From positions 372,001 to 436,000 of the forward strand of contig JAMJFZ010002476.1 in NCBI GenBank assembly GCA_026225945.1: a stretch of DNA of 64,000 nucleotides. Direction: 5' to 3'. This DNA comes from Cricetomys ansorgei. Its lineage: Eukaryota; Chordata; Mammalia; Rodentia; Nesomyidae. The notes beneath the pieces are model-generated. The model had not been told where the DNA came from. It worked only from the letters and a program-made list of their open reading frames with translations, and made no database searches. The position numbers and the translations under genes were made by a program. This document shows positions 21,705 to 33,681 of this stretch, in pieces (position 1 is the first letter of the stretch; each line of letters starts with the position of its first letter).

Positions 21705-23090
21705 AAATAACTCTAAATGAAGAATGATTATGGACAAAAGCAAAGCTCATGCCCACTTCACCAGACATGCCAACTTAAGAATTCAGAATGAAGCATTAAC
21801 AAGTTAATGAAAGGGACATAGTGAAGGTGTTTGTGGTCAGGTGGCATTGGTTTTTCTTTTGAATAACAAAGCTGACTCGGTGTCAGAAACCTTGGGATTC
21901 ATCACATCGACCAATTAAAAATATCATATGATGGTTTCAATCCTGACATAAGCACATGTTCTAAAATGTGTTAGGGTATTGTTCCCTCGAATCCCCTCCT
22001 ACTCTCAGGGATTCTTCCTCACATTTGTGAATACCTCCACATTCATTCTGCTTTAAAATATAAAATTAAGTAAAAGTTAACTGATAGTGTAACTTCCAAC
22101 ACAAAATCAAAAGAGAATTCTTTATCTCTCTTGAGCATATACACACTAAAACTAACATATGTGAGAGTAAATGTAAACACGAATTGTTTTAAGGTTGAGC
22201 ACCAGCCAGAGATACTCACTGTCTGTGCTCTCCTCTCTCGTGGGACTAAACGTCAGGACGCATTGTGCTAGAAGACAATAGAATGAGGTAAGCTACATAA
22301 GGGTTATGAGGGAAGAGACAAAATAACGACCTAGAAATGGCAAGAGAATCGATATAACCAGTTAGAAAAATAAAAGGCAACACGTGCTATCAAAGAAATT
22401 GATTGGCAGGAGGCAGAGCGCTTCACAAATCACCCTTCCAATGCATCGGTTAGATGAAAGCAGCCAATTGCTATTAGCAAAAGAATTATAAAAAAAAAAC
22501 TCCAAATGCTTTGTTTTTTGTGTCCCTTTGCTGTCAATAAAAATGGAAGACCCTAAGAGGCTTCTAAGTTGGCTTAACAACAGCTTTCTATCATGTAAGA
22601 AGTTGAAATGGAGAATGTTTAAAATTAATGTTTTTATGAATATACAGTGAGCTGGGTTAAATGTGACACCTGTATGCGTCTGTTTTTATTCTGTGTCGGT
22701 GGAAATATATTGATTAATTGAAAAATTACCTCCTCTTGTGTCATTAGAAAGAGCTCCTGTACACACAGAAATGGTTTTAAAGATACCCAATAGATATCCC
22801 ATGATATTTTAAAACATCTTCTGTGCAATATAAATGGATTCACAAAAATATCTGTAATATTAACCAACAGGAACAATTTTTAATGTTAACAAAAGTGTAA
22901 AAGGCAATTTAAATACCCAAACTTTACAGTCACGAGTGAACGATCTTGTATGATATCACCTCTGCAAATCACTTCCACGGTGAAATTTAATTTGAAATCT
23001 CAGTGATTCAAAGTGCAATGCTAGTCTAATCTTCAAAAAAAAAAAAAAAGAACAGAAGAAAGCTGTCCTCCCCATGTCTCAGGGACAATT
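21705..23090. other. intergenic AT-rich DNA, no gene seen
   Basis: No SINE and no exon recognised. Poly-A runs lie at 22488-22499 and 23035-23049. Confidence 0.5.
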
Positions 23091-23094
23091 ATAC

Positions 23095-23530
23095 AGTCGT
23101 AATAATTTTTCCCCTTTTATTAAAAATAAATTATTTTCTCATACAATATAGTAACATAGTAATTTTTAAAAATATAGTATTTGTACTAATTCTTGAGACT
23201 ATCATACATACATGCATACACACATACATGATATAGTTTGATCATATTCTACCCCCACCTCTTTCCCTAACTCCTCCTGGATCCACTCTTCATCATCCTC
23301 CCCCCAACTTAATGTCCTCATTTTTCTTTCTTTCAATAACCCACCAACTTCCAGTTGTACTGCCCAAGTACTCATGGGTTTGGGAGCGTCCACTGAGTGT
23401 GGTTGATCAAGCAGGGACCTCACCTTTAAAGAAAACCAAGTCTCCCTCTCTGGCAACCATCGGCTCTCAATAGCTCTCAGCTGGGGGTGGGGGCTCATTA
23501 GCCTTTCCCCACACTCTGCTATAGTCACTG
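23095..23530 (-). mobile_element. L1 (Lx-type) 3' UTR fragment
   Basis: 'ttttattaaaaataaatt', 'ctcctggatccactcttc', 'tgcccaagtactcatgggt' and 'cactgagtgtggttgatcaa' match antisense Lx 3' UTR landmarks from memory. Confidence 0.7.
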
Positions 23531-23534
23531 TTGA

Positions 23535-24260
23535 CAAGTTCAGTGTTGAAACAACGTGGAGACAGATTAAAGTTATTAGAACATTTAAAATACTGGTTCA
23601 AAAAAACAAACAAATGAGAGTTTTTAAAAATACACAATTTGGCATACATATCCATAGAAAGAGGTGGACTGTTTGCTCATTTGCGGTAAGAAAATGCCTT
23701 CAATGACGCTCCATAAATCCCACCCAAGCCTAATTCCATGTTGAGTTGGAATCCAGGCAGACTGAAGGTGTGAGAAACAAATATCAGGCTATAAAGAATA
23801 AAATGTAGGAGAATACGTTTTCTGACTTGGACGGTGAAAGACGTAACTGCATGAAGTTCCAATATCATCAGACAATCATCAAATTACAGACCTCTGGTGA
23901 GCAAGATACCTCAGGTGACCGCAGCAAGCCGATGGATACCTGGCTGAAGATAATCACGCTGTGTAAAGCTAACAAGAGAAGCGTGTCTAGAGCAAACAAG
24001 AAACCAGTTGAACTAATAAATAGTAGCCTGACACAAACAAAGGGAAGAATAGGACGAGAAAGGGGGGGACTAAGGCTCCGGGAGAATAGTCAAAGGGATA
24101 CAGGAAGAAAAGAAGGAAATGAAGCCCGCCACTGGATTCACTGTACATAGTGACGTTTCCTAGAGTAGAAAATGTCCTCTGTTGGCCGGCCTGGAGGTAT
24201 AAGAAATCCTCAGAAATGCTCCTAGGAGTATGGAAAGTGGAAATTACAATTTTAAATAGG
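23535..24260. other. intergenic DNA, no gene seen
   Basis: A 107-codon plus-strand frame (23827-24150) has no recognised domain and no splice support. Confidence 0.45.
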
Positions 24261-24264
24261 CTCA

Positions 24265-24430
24265 GCCCCATAAGACGGCTCACGGTAAAGGAGCTTACAG
24301 CCAAGACTTATAACCAGAGTTTCATCTCTGGGACCCACATAGTAGAAGGAGAGTCCTTTAACCTCCAGATACACGCCACACCATGTACCTCTCTGCCATG
24401 TACATGCAAAACAAATAAGCAATTAAATGA
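24265..24430 (+). mobile_element. B3 SINE
   Basis: 'cataagacggctcacggtaa', 'tctctgggacccacatagtag', 'catgtacatgcaaaacaaat'. Confidence 0.75.
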
Positions 24431-24719
24431 GAAGCTAAAATAAAAATTTTAAATATACATAGGCTCATCGTATGTAGCCCAGTAACCTTCCTCCCACGCG
24501 TCTATAGTAGTTTTCAAACCTCTGTGTGAGTGAGCATGTAACAGAATTTTTCCTGTAGCATTAATTTTAGCAAGGGGAGGGGGGCTTGCCTTAGTGTCTG
24601 CTTGTTCAATAACTACAGAAAAGGCAGGCAAGAGGAGGAGAAGCAGACAGTGGGCCCACTGCTAGGAATTAGAAATGTACACAATGTAAGTGGTTCTTGT
24701 AAATGATACTGATAAAGTA

Positions 24720-24762
24720 AATAATAGTAATAATAATAATAATAATAAATAATAAAAAATCT
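24720..24762. repeat. (AAT)n microsatellite
   Basis: About ten AAT units with interruptions. Confidence 0.9.
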
Positions 24763-25035
24763 GGTAGTGATAAAGTAAAACCATGGTGAACTCTGAGATG
24801 TAATTGCACTTGGGAGTGCTGGAATCATATGCATCTGGATCTATTCTGTATGACCCAGTGTTAGTGAAGCAGGGCACATCTGTGGAGGCCAGATACCTGC
24901 AGCAGGGTTATGGAATATTTGGGGGCCGATGCTTTCTTAGCGTGGATGCTGTCACGTGCACTGAATGAGGTGTAGCAGCATTGTTGGCTTCCACCCACCA
25001 TGTGCCAGTAAATTTGTCTCTGTGTCTCTGTCTTC

Positions 25036-25110
25036 TCACCTCTCTCTCTCTCTCTCTCTTGCTCTCTCCCTCTCTCGCTCTCTCCCCCGTCTCTCTTTCT
25101 CTCTGTCTGT
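25036..25110. repeat. (CT)n-rich pyrimidine tract
   Basis: Continuous ctctct with short interruptions. Confidence 0.9.
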
Positions 25111-25114
25111 CTCC

Positions 25115-26285
25115 ACACACATCCGCATTTTCCTTATACATCAGTATCACCACTTACTGAAGACAGAACATAGTATTTGAAATGAGCACCCAGGGGGTTG
25201 AATGGCAGGGCGCTCTGGGCAGACACCCCAGGCAGGCTTTGACCTGTAAGGACTCCCGTGTTTCTTTTGGTTCTAGTCCTGCGCCCTGATACCAGGCTAG
25301 GGCAGTCTACAAAAAGTACTACTGTTGTGCCTTTTTATCCTCTGTCTCCTGGCTCTTCGTTACCTGGGCTGGTGCTTCTATGAGGTACCAGTGTGTGACA
25401 GTAGAGCTGTTTCTCCTACTCGGGACTCGAATGTGAACCCCACAGGAAGGTTTAGTCGCAAGACACAGGGTGTCTTAAAGTGATTCTCTGTCCTTTGCCT
25501 ATGCTGCGCCCTCTCCTACAAGCCATTCCCATGGGCCTCTCCAGAAACCCAGCCAGCCCGGGAAAGTTTCACTCAGCGTTTGGGAATATAAAAGGTCCTC
25601 AATGGGCCTTCAGGGACTAGCAGGCTTGACTTCTTCCTACACACAACAAACACTCCCCGCCACATCTCCCTCCCCAGAGAATCTACAGCCTCTGCCAAGG
25701 GTGAAGCACTTTCAATCTGTAGAGAGACGGTCTAGAGAGAGGTGACTTCAGCCCCTTTGGGTCAAGATATCATCACAGGGAAAGACAGGATCTGGGGAGA
25801 CCAGAGTGGAAATCCAGGACTATACTCTAAAAAAAACAAACCTAAACAAACAAAAAAAAAAAAAACAGTTGGAAGGCTTCCAAGTATCAAGGTACTTTGG
25901 AGCACTGTGTAGAAGTGTGGGTTTTCTTGAGCACTGTACGCATTCAGCATCTTTTGATCATGACACCAGACAGCCTAAACTCTCTCATTGGTCACTTTAG
26001 CTCCATTTTCCTAGTGACAACAGTCTAACACAAGTGATGTGCCTTTATGATATAATACAAAATTAAAAATAAACAGTGTAGTGCCTACATTGTTTGAAGG
26101 GAGTATCTTTTAAAATCCAGAGCAAATGTCTGAAACACCGTGCGTACTATGCCCTGACAAATGTCAGTTTATAAATTTAGCACACTAATATTAACAGTAC
26201 TCCGTTTAAAAGAAATGCAACAGTTTACCAATATACTGTAATGATAGCCCTGCGAACATGGCCTCAGTCTCAATACATCATATCT
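25115..26285. other. intergenic DNA with a possible TATA box
   Basis: Unique-looking and fairly GC-rich in 25190-25760. A canonical TATAAAAGG at 25587-25595 is followed about 30 bases later by 'cagggactagcaggcttgac'. No coding exon or CpG island accompanies it, so I record it only as a candidate promoter. Confidence 0.35.
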
Positions 26286-26289
26286 CTCA

Positions 26290-28340
26290 TCTTTCTTCTT
26301 CTCTTAATGGTTTTATTTACTATGTTTATTTTTGCATCTTAAAACCTAAAATATAATTACATATTCCTCCATTCAAACCCTCCCCTCTCCCCCTTTTTGC
26401 TCCCTCTCAAATTTGCGGCATTTAATTATTGTTGCACATATATATTCGCATAAATATATAAGTAGGGCTTGCTGAGTCCGTTTAGTGTCGCTTGTATGTA
26501 TACGATTTCAGGACTGACCACTTGGCATTGGATAACTAATTATGGGGCTCAACCCTGGGGAAGAATAATTCTTCCTCTCTCAGAAGCCATTAGTTGCCTG
26601 TAGTTCATTGTTTACGAGTGGGGTCTTTTGAGACATCTCCCTTCCGTGTTAGCATGTCTGTTGGTATTGTCATTGTTCAGGTCTTATTTAGTTAGCTATA
26701 TTGTTGAGGTAACATGGGTATAGCTTCCCTGTCATGTCTGATAGATACAACATTACAGTAAATCTCCTGGTTCTCTGTCATATTTTTCCCACCTCTGTCC
26801 AGAGATATCCCTTGAGCCTTAGGTGTGTGGGGTGTGTTGTAGAGGTATCATTAGGGGCAGAACATCCTGTGATCATTTGATCTCTGGATTTGGACTGCTT
26901 CATAGCTTTCCATAATGGTCTCCATCTTCAACAAAGAGAAGCTTCTTTGATGAGGGGTGAGAGTTATGCTTATCTGTAGGTGTAAGGATAAGTATTTATC
27001 ACGTGATTATGAATTACACTCATTTAGTAGCGGTGGGTTCTCCTCTAAGATACGTGACCTCAATGACCCTGGGTAGTTGGTTAGGTTTCAATTACCAGGC
27101 GTGATTTTTCTCCTGTTGAGCAGGCCTTAAGTCAAATTAGGGAACTGTTGGTTACTGCCAAGCGATAAGTGCCACCGTTTGCACCTTTTACAGATATCTT
27201 GACATGCCGGTCATTGTTGTGGTTCATAGGTATCACATCTGGGGAAGACTATTGATTGCTTCTTGGCAGCTTGCATAGTATCATCTAGTACTATGAAAGC
27301 CAGTCCTCAGGAGGCTTTCAGGGGAGATCTGGCCTGGGTTCAGATCTCCCAAGTCCTGGGTCTGAAGTGCATGATGTCCTCGGTTATAGGGACTTACCTT
27401 CTATTTCTAGGAGGCAATCAAGTGAAACAGTAGTAGCTTTTTTTGTTTTGAGAGTCCCTTAGCATTGTCTCCCCAAGTAGCACAAATTTAGTGAAACTAT
27501 AAAGACAGGCATAAATATACACGTATGTATTTTATGTAATTCTAAGTAAATAGAAATGTGATTTCCTTTAGCCTTTTCAAACATCCTTAGTGTTAGCTAA
27601 CCCTCCTCCTTTTCTTCTGTGTTGACCTCACTCCCTCTCCCCAATAAAAGTCCCCCCCATTTTTTCATTTCCTGCTTTATTTCCGCTTGTATCCTGATAG
27701 TCCAGTCTCCAGAACTCATCTCTACCTCTACTTTCCCAATGTCTCTGGTTACTGGCTACTCCAGGTTATAGATTCATATGTGAAAATCTGACATAGAAAC
27801 CACAGATGACAGAGAAAAGGCTCCATTTGTCTTTCTGGGTCCACGTTGTCTCAATCAATATAATATTTTTCAGGTTCCTTTCATTTAACTGCAGAATTCA
27901 GGATTTTATTTTCCTTTACAGCTGAATGACAGCACTTTGTTTTTATGTCCCTTCAATTACAGAAAGATGCTTACGTTGTTTCCATCTCCTGGCTACTGTG
28001 AATACAGTCGCCGTAAACACAGCTGAGCCAGTGTCCATGGAATAGGATGCCAAGTCTCTGGGGCATGTGCCAAGGAGTGGTGTAGCTAGGTCATATGGTA
28101 GATTTATCTTTAAACGTTTGAGAATTTGCCACGCTGGTATTTATAGGGCTGCTCCAGTTTGCAATTCCACCGACAGTTAATGCAAGTTTTCCTTTCTTCT
28201 TATACTTTCCAGCATTGGTTGTCAATTGCTTTGTTGAGTTTAAACATTTTTCCCTAGGGTAAGATAAAAATCTCAACTTTAAAAGAAAGCTTGCATTTCC
28301 GTAATTGCTAAGGATGATGAGCAGTTTTTGGGTGTTTCAT
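26290..28340 (-). mobile_element. L1 (Lx-type) 3' UTR and ORF2 3' end
   Basis: 'ttgctgagtccgtttagtg', 'gaccacttggcattggataa' and 'gccattagttgcctgtagtt' are antisense Lx 3' UTR landmarks. 27900-28330 ('tactgtgaatacagtcgcc', 'gcaattccaccgacagttaa', 'agcattggttgtcaattgc') is the antisense 3' end of an L1. Inactive and diverged. Confidence 0.75.
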
Positions 28341-28392
28341 AGGTATTTTATTTTTATTTCTTTCATTGTTGTTTGTTGTTGTTGTTGTTTAG

Positions 28393-28532
28393 ACAGGGTT
28401 TCTTTGTTGTGACTCTGGCTGTCCTGGAACTCACTCTGTAGGCCAGGCTGGCCTCGAACTCTCAGAGATCCGCCTGCCTCTGCCTCCCGAGCGCTGGGAT
28501 TAAAGGTGTGCGCCACCACTGCCTAACTCTCA
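28393..28532 (-). mobile_element. B1 SINE
   Basis: 'agacagggtttctttgttgtg' to 'ggtgtgcgccaccactgcc'; inserted in L1 DNA, with a (TTG)n tail side at 28366-28390. Confidence 0.94.
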
Positions 28533-28539
28533 TTCTCTT

Positions 28540-28790
28540 TCTTGGGAAACTAAAAGTTTTATTTTAGAGGTCTTTTGTCTCCTTCATTAGGTTTATTCCT
28601 AGGCATTTTTGAGGCTATTATGTGAGAGTGTATCCATTATCTCTTTCTTAACATGTGTGTTGCTGGTGTATATAAAGGTTTTCGGTAAGTTGATTTAATA
28701 TCCTGTCACGTTTCTGAATTTGATTATCATTCCTAGAGGCTTTCTGGTGGAATATATATGGTTGAATCCATGCCTACCCTAGGACACATG
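28540..28790 (-). mobile_element. probable L1 ORF2 fragment
   Basis: 'tcattaggtttattcctagg' and 'tgaatttgattatcattcc' resemble antisense L1 ORF2; likely the continuation of the element interrupted by the B1. Confidence 0.5.
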
Positions 28791-28828
28791 AATCCTGAAT
28801 CCTGGAAAAGAATATAAAAAGACACTTC

Positions 28829-28985
28829 AGCCAGATGGTGGTGGTACACCTTAAATCTCAGCATTTGGGAGGCAGAGGCAGGTGGATCACTCTGAGTTCA
28901 AGGCCAGCCTGATCTACAGAGTGAGTTTCAGGACAGCCAGAGTTACAACAGAGAAACCCTGTCTCGAGAAAACAAACAAACAAAC
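28829..28985 (+). mobile_element. B1 SINE
   Basis: 'ccagatggtggtggtacacc' to 'gagaaaccctgtctcgag', followed by an (AAAC)n tail. Confidence 0.93.
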
Positions 28986-29509
28986 CCAAACAAAAAGACA
29001 CTTCAGCTAAAGTTTTATGCTAGAGGGTGACATTTTCAAATCTATTGTTTTACTCACTGGGGAGAAAGCACGAACAGAGAGAAATGTGGTAATCATTGCC
29101 TCCCCATCACAGTGTGAATGGTGCTCTCTCTGATTCAGCAGAAAGAGCTGCCAAAGATGCAGGCAAGAGTTGGAGTCTGCAGAAAGCAAGAGATAAAAAT
29201 CCAAGAGCACAGCATATGAACAAGTATCTGCCATGCTGTAAGTCTGAGGGAGACAGAACCCATGGTGTGGCATGCCTGCTGGTAGAGAAACAGCTTATGC
29301 TTGTGTGCACGTGTGTGTGCAATGTTGATAATGACTGAAGTTGTCATTCTAATCACCCTGAGATCTTTCTGATGAGCCTCTCCAAGCCTCTTGAGAATTC
29401 CGGAGCATTTTTCTCCTTTGGGCTCTACAAAATAAATCCTCCAGAATCTATTTGCATATTTTCTTTTCCAGTCAGAGTGATTCCATCTGAGAAAGTAGAT
29501 CCCAGGGGT

Positions 29510-29917
29510 AGACCTCCTGTGTGTAAATTTGACCCCAAGTGTTCACCAAGAAATAGTTCATTTCCGGGTCATTGAGAATGATGCAGACGTGTTCTCTCAG
29601 AGGATGCCACACTAGGTAGCAGGTGAAAGAGACAGAAAGACTCAGAATAAGTGAAAAATTCCCAACCTTTCTTATATGTAAAGCCTTCTCCACATCTTCC
29701 TGATACCCATGTGGTTTCCCTTCATTTTGACCTCTGAAGAGAACACCTGAAGGTGAATAAATGCTCAATGATGTCTTTTTATAAACAAACAGCTTTCATA
29801 TGCTGCCATTGCAGGAGATATGTCTTCATTAACAGTGTGTTCTAGAGTCTATTGCTGGGCTTCTCCACACTGACTACCATGTTCATTTATTCACAATCTC
29901 CTTCAACCACCTGAGCT
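29510..29917 (-). pseudogene. KRAB zinc-finger pseudogene, 5' part of the finger exon
   Basis: The minus strand repeats the start of the long exon of both intact zinc-finger genes: a splice acceptor cag (AG at 29918-29919), then 'ctcaggtggttgaagg', the 'gaacatggtagtcagtgtgg' block, the 'cattgagcatttattcacc' block and the GQNEGKPHGYQEDVEKALHIRK spacer, which parallels RAQTEEKPYGCQEYVEKTIKRE of gene A. It is dead. An in-frame TAA follows ten codons into the exon (29887-29889), a two-base insertion shifts the frame there, and no intact fingers follow. No KRAB exons were found upstream. It may be a remnant of a third family member or of a partial duplication. Confidence 0.8.
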
Positions 29918-29919
29918 CT

Positions 29920-30660
29920 GCAAATAATGAAGAGAATGACTGCACTTTTATGATTAGGCAAGAGAATTGTTGGAGGATAGTGTTGGGACTCGTGAATGTC
30001 GTAGGGCTCCAGAGGCAGTGCTAGGTTGAGGCCAAATTAATTACGTAGAAAGACACAGTCCAAAGGAAAAAATATAGAGTGTTGGTTGACCTTTGTTCAT
30101 TAAGAATTGGTGACCAGGAACAGGTGATGGTGGCACACGCCTTTAATCCCAGCACTCAGGATGCCGCCAACGGCTGGTGTGATCCTGAGTCTTGGGAATA
30201 CGCTTGTACTTATGAATGTAGGCTTTCCTTTGTATACACACACATACACACCTCACTTGAATAATTGTAGCCTTCTTGGTGTTTTCATTTTCTTGCCTAA
30301 AAACGGCTAAATTGAAATATAACGTATGAGAAAGCCTTGGGCACCTTCCTATCAACACAAAAGCACAACCAACTCAAAGGGGACATGTTCACTCTTAAGC
30401 TAAAAACAAGTGGTCATGGCCTTAGGAACACAGAATTTAAGTTATTCCCATTTTTTAAGAAAGCAGTTTTATGAAGGTTTTTATTGTAACAGAATAAAGA
30501 AATCATGAAATCAAGACAACTTTAAAAAAACATTTTGGTGGAAGCATTAGGTAAGGCGTGTTGAAGCAAAAGGGGAAAGCTCTGGTGTAGGCTTCAGATG
30601 CCGTCTGATCGTGTTCTCATCTCTTGGTTAGAAAATTAGGGCTCTGTCCACTCCAAAGGA
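29920..30660. other. intergenic DNA with one B1 fragment
   Basis: The first 60 bases of a B1 (ggtggcacacgcctttaatc) lie at 30118-30175, then the copy stops. Otherwise no gene is seen. Confidence 0.5.
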
Positions 30661-31189
30661 AAACCACCGTTTTCATTGTACATTCCAAACGATTTAATGC
30701 CTACTGGTCATGGAGTTCTTAGGTCAGGTACAGAAGACAGTTACCAATGGAGATTCAGAAGGCTAAAGAGGGCGCGTCACTCTAAACTCTTTCCAACCCC
30801 TGATATTCTTGATCAGTCGAGCAGCCTTACAGAGGGCTCCGCTTTAGTTCACCAGCGTCATCCTAACTAAATTCTTGAGCTTGCCTACCGGCCCTTCTTC
30901 CTGACCCTATCTCCAGATCTGTAGTCATGCCTTTTCTCCCCCATCAAATTGTAGTCCGATTTCTAAGTATTAAAACCCATCATGGCCCACTAAATACACC
31001 AGGAAAGCTGCTCAAAAAAAAAACCCAAAAAAACCTGACCATAGTTTCCTTAAACACAAGGTTACCCCCGGATTGGATCAGGTTTATTCCAGGAGGAAAA
31101 CAGGCTACCACCGGTGACTACTGAAATCTTTCCTTATCGCTGTAACCCAGGATGGAGAGGATGGTTCCCCCGTTATAAGATGCGGATCA

Positions 31190-31720
31190 TCCTCCAATCG
31201 GGACCGCGGTTATTACTTCGCATTAACAGGCCAATGAGAAGCACGGATATTCGGACGGTGCTGCCGTTGCCATGTTTGAGTCCCGAGAAGCCGCTGAGAG
31301 GTGTGGTTCCTCGACCTTGCAGACAGTGTTTCCAGCTGATGGTAGGCCCTTCAGGGAGGACGCCTGGATGCACCCGAAGCAGGAGATGGTGAGCGCGCCC
31401 CGGGCCCCCGGAGTCGAGGGCGGCGGGCCGGGGACACCGCAGCGGCTCGGGTGCAATGTGGCGCCGGCACCCGGACGCTCCCCAGGCGCTGGGCTGCGGA
31501 GGGGGAGACCGGCAGCGGCTGGGTCTCCCACCTGCACTCGAGCTGCACGCAGAGCAGGCTGCAGGGAGTCTGGGGTCCTTTTCTGTCTCCGTGAAGCTGC
31601 CTCACCCTAGTCCGGGTCCTGTCGGGATGTGTCAAGGCCGCCGACTTGCAGCGCAGGCGGATCGGCGATGCTTTTCATCCAGATGTGCTGTGGAGGGCGT
31701 GGGTGGTGAGCGCTGGCCTT
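31190..31720 (+). promoter_or_regulatory. CpG-rich promoter of KRAB zinc-finger gene A
   Basis: Local rise in GC and CpG. A CCAAT box at 31231-31235 sits in a block ('gagaagcacggatattcgg') that recurs upstream of gene B on the other strand, reading CCAATGA, agagcacggata, cggt/agggt, then gccgttgcc/gccattgcc. No TATA box is seen. Transcription probably starts between about 31240 and 31330. Confidence 0.75.
31386..31388 (+). CDS. KRAB zinc-finger gene A, exon 1 coding end (ATG)
   Basis: The first exon ends ...caggagATG followed by donor gtgagc at 31389, so one codon joins the KRAB-A exon to give MEPVTF. The matching exon of gene B has the same arrangement. An in-frame ATG 18 bases upstream (31368) would add MHPKQE, and the frame stays open to an ATG at 31272; which one is used is not settled by sequence. 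The 5' UTR start is unknown. Confidence 0.7.
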
Positions 31721-31739
31721 GCTCTTCAGTTTGACCTGT

Positions 31740-31920
31740 TTTAATTTACCGCTGGGATTCCTCTGGGTCCTTTTAAATGTCTTCTTTAGTCTTGAATATT
31801 ATATGCATATACGCAATGAAATATGAAGTCAACAACTTCTCGATTTTTTTTTTTTTAAATAATCCACCAGATAGTGTTGTCAGTATGTGCATGGGTGTTT
31901 GGAATGGGAATCCTATCAGT
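31740..31920. other. intron 1 of gene A, non-repeat start
   Basis: Unremarkable intronic sequence with a T-run at 31843-31855. Confidence 0.4.
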
Positions 31921-31924
31921 GGCT

Positions 31925-32900
31925 GCTTCCTCTAAACAGAGTGATTCTCCAAGACTCTGTCAGTTGCCAATAGCTAATCAGTAAGCGGTGGGCTTGACAC
32001 TACCTCCCCCGCCAATGCCAGCTCTGCGCAGGTAACCACAGCTCTTGTGAGCTCACGAGTACATGTGTTCCATCGTGTCCGGAAGACAGCATTTCACGGT
32101 ACTCTTCCCTGTCTCTGACTCTCGTGTTCCTTCTGCATCCTCTTCCCAGATGGTCCTTGAGTTGGTGGAGGAGGCTGGGGTTAGGTTTAGTTGTCTCGTT
32201 TGGGACTGAGGGCTTGTTCTCTTATTCTCAGCAACTTTGACCTTTTTGGCTTCTCTTTGTTGACTTATGCCCACTGCAGAAAGAAGCTTCTCTGACCAAG
32301 GTTCAGTGCCAGTGGGCAGGTGTACGACTATAAACATAAATATTTAGAAGGCACTTGGACAACATAACCATTTAGCGAAATAACAAAAGCAGTTTGTGCC
32401 CTAAGACCCATGACCTCCCCAGCCACGGGCTTTTAACTATACCAGGCATGAAATTTCATTTTGTGGAGTAGGCCTCAAGTACAATTTGAAAGCAGTTAGT
32501 TACCCTTGTAATAATTGTGGTATGATTGCTCCAGTGGGCATATCTGGCCTAGCGGGTTGGCATCACCCCGTGTAGAGTCCAGCACTGGGCAAGTAAGACT
32601 TTCTACGTCTTTTTCTCACCCGAGCAGACCGCATAGCACCTCCTGGAATCTTGAATGCTGGACAGCAGCGAGTATGTCTAACGTCATGTAACCATAGTGC
32701 TTCTTCATAACCGTAGGTGACCATAGGTGTCTTCAGCAATGTGGTTTTAGGGTACAGTCGAGATTGGTAACCAGGAGCAGTGGCAGTAAGTCTGTTGTTT
32801 TGTGAAACCCTGGGGCCTTCCTGACCTTTAGCTCCTAGGGAGGTCGCTCGACAACTTGTACTTAATAACCCCAGGATTCTAGAAGCAGCACTGCCTACCC
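31925..32900 (-). mobile_element. L1 (Lx-type) 3' UTR, in intron 1 of gene A
   Basis: 'gcgcaggtaaccacagctc', 'ggaagacagcatttcacgg' and 'gtaggcctcaagtacaattt' parallel the fragments at 4.9-5.1 kb and 27.1 kb. It lies opposite to the host gene's direction. Confidence 0.65.
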
Positions 32901-33071
32901 ACACAAGGTAACTTGGTTTGAACTTTTATTTATTTTTAAGTTGTGTTTTGAAATCAGTTTACTAGCAAGTGGGTTACCAAAGGGTTCTTCATGCGTTCTT
33001 AGTTTGGGGTTCACCTACTGATGGACTCCTCCCTCCCATCACCCCCTCATCCTTTAACTACCAGTAACCCT

Positions 33072-33074
<3 letters not shown>

Positions 33075-33103
<29 letters not shown>

Positions 33104-33104
33104 T
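33075..33104. repeat. (CA)n microsatellite
   Basis: About 15 CA units. Confidence 0.95.
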
Positions 33105-33124
33105 TTTAAATGTAGTCTATTATG

Positions 33125-33660
33125 CCTTCACTTATTTTTTTTTTATTGAGTTTTGAGATAATAGGCTTCTGTGTAGGTTTTCATACATCCTTGAGCTAGC
33201 CCTCACCTCCACCCCTGGCTTCTCCCATACTCCCTTGCCCCTTGGGGCTCAAGCCTTTGCACCACTCACTACTACTTTCGTTTGACTTACTGTGCTCCCA
33301 CCTTTGGTCTGTTGTCCCCCTCCCCCCAATAAAAGGGGCCTTTTCTAGTTTCCTGGATTTCACTTGTTCCCTAAGTTAAACACACAGTGAAAGACTTGAA
33401 GTTCGGTCTGCCTATGAGAAAGCGTGTACAGTGTGTGTCTTTCTAGAGTCGTTCGCTGTAATTTTTTTCCAGTTCCATCGATTTGCCTGCAGGTTGCTCT
33501 TTTTCCTTTACATGTGCGTCTGTTGGTCAACTAGGCTGATTCCGTTTCCTAGCTATTACGAACAGAGCTGCCGTGAACGTGGATGTGCACGTATCTCTGT
33601 AGTAGGGTATAAAGTCTGTTGAACACATGCCTCGGAGTAGTTACAGCTGGGTTAGATAGC
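33125..33660 (-). mobile_element. L1 3' region, in intron 1 of gene A
   Basis: 'tagctattacgaacagagctg' and 'gtgaacgtggatgtgcacg' are antisense L1 3' end. It is probably continuous with the L1 3' UTR just upstream, with a (CA)n insertion between. Confidence 0.65.
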
Positions 33661-33681
33661 CCGTGTTTTGTTTTGTTTGTC

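Noticed and set aside
28337..28519. Small frame 'MVAHTFNPSAREAEAGG' and similar frames elsewhere
   Set aside because: This is the translated B1 consensus, seen wherever a B1 occurs.
31272..31610. 112-codon frame over exon 1 of gene A, read through the donor into the intron
   Set aside because: The donor gtgagc at 31389 interrupts it. Only the part before the donor can be coding, and even that is uncertain.
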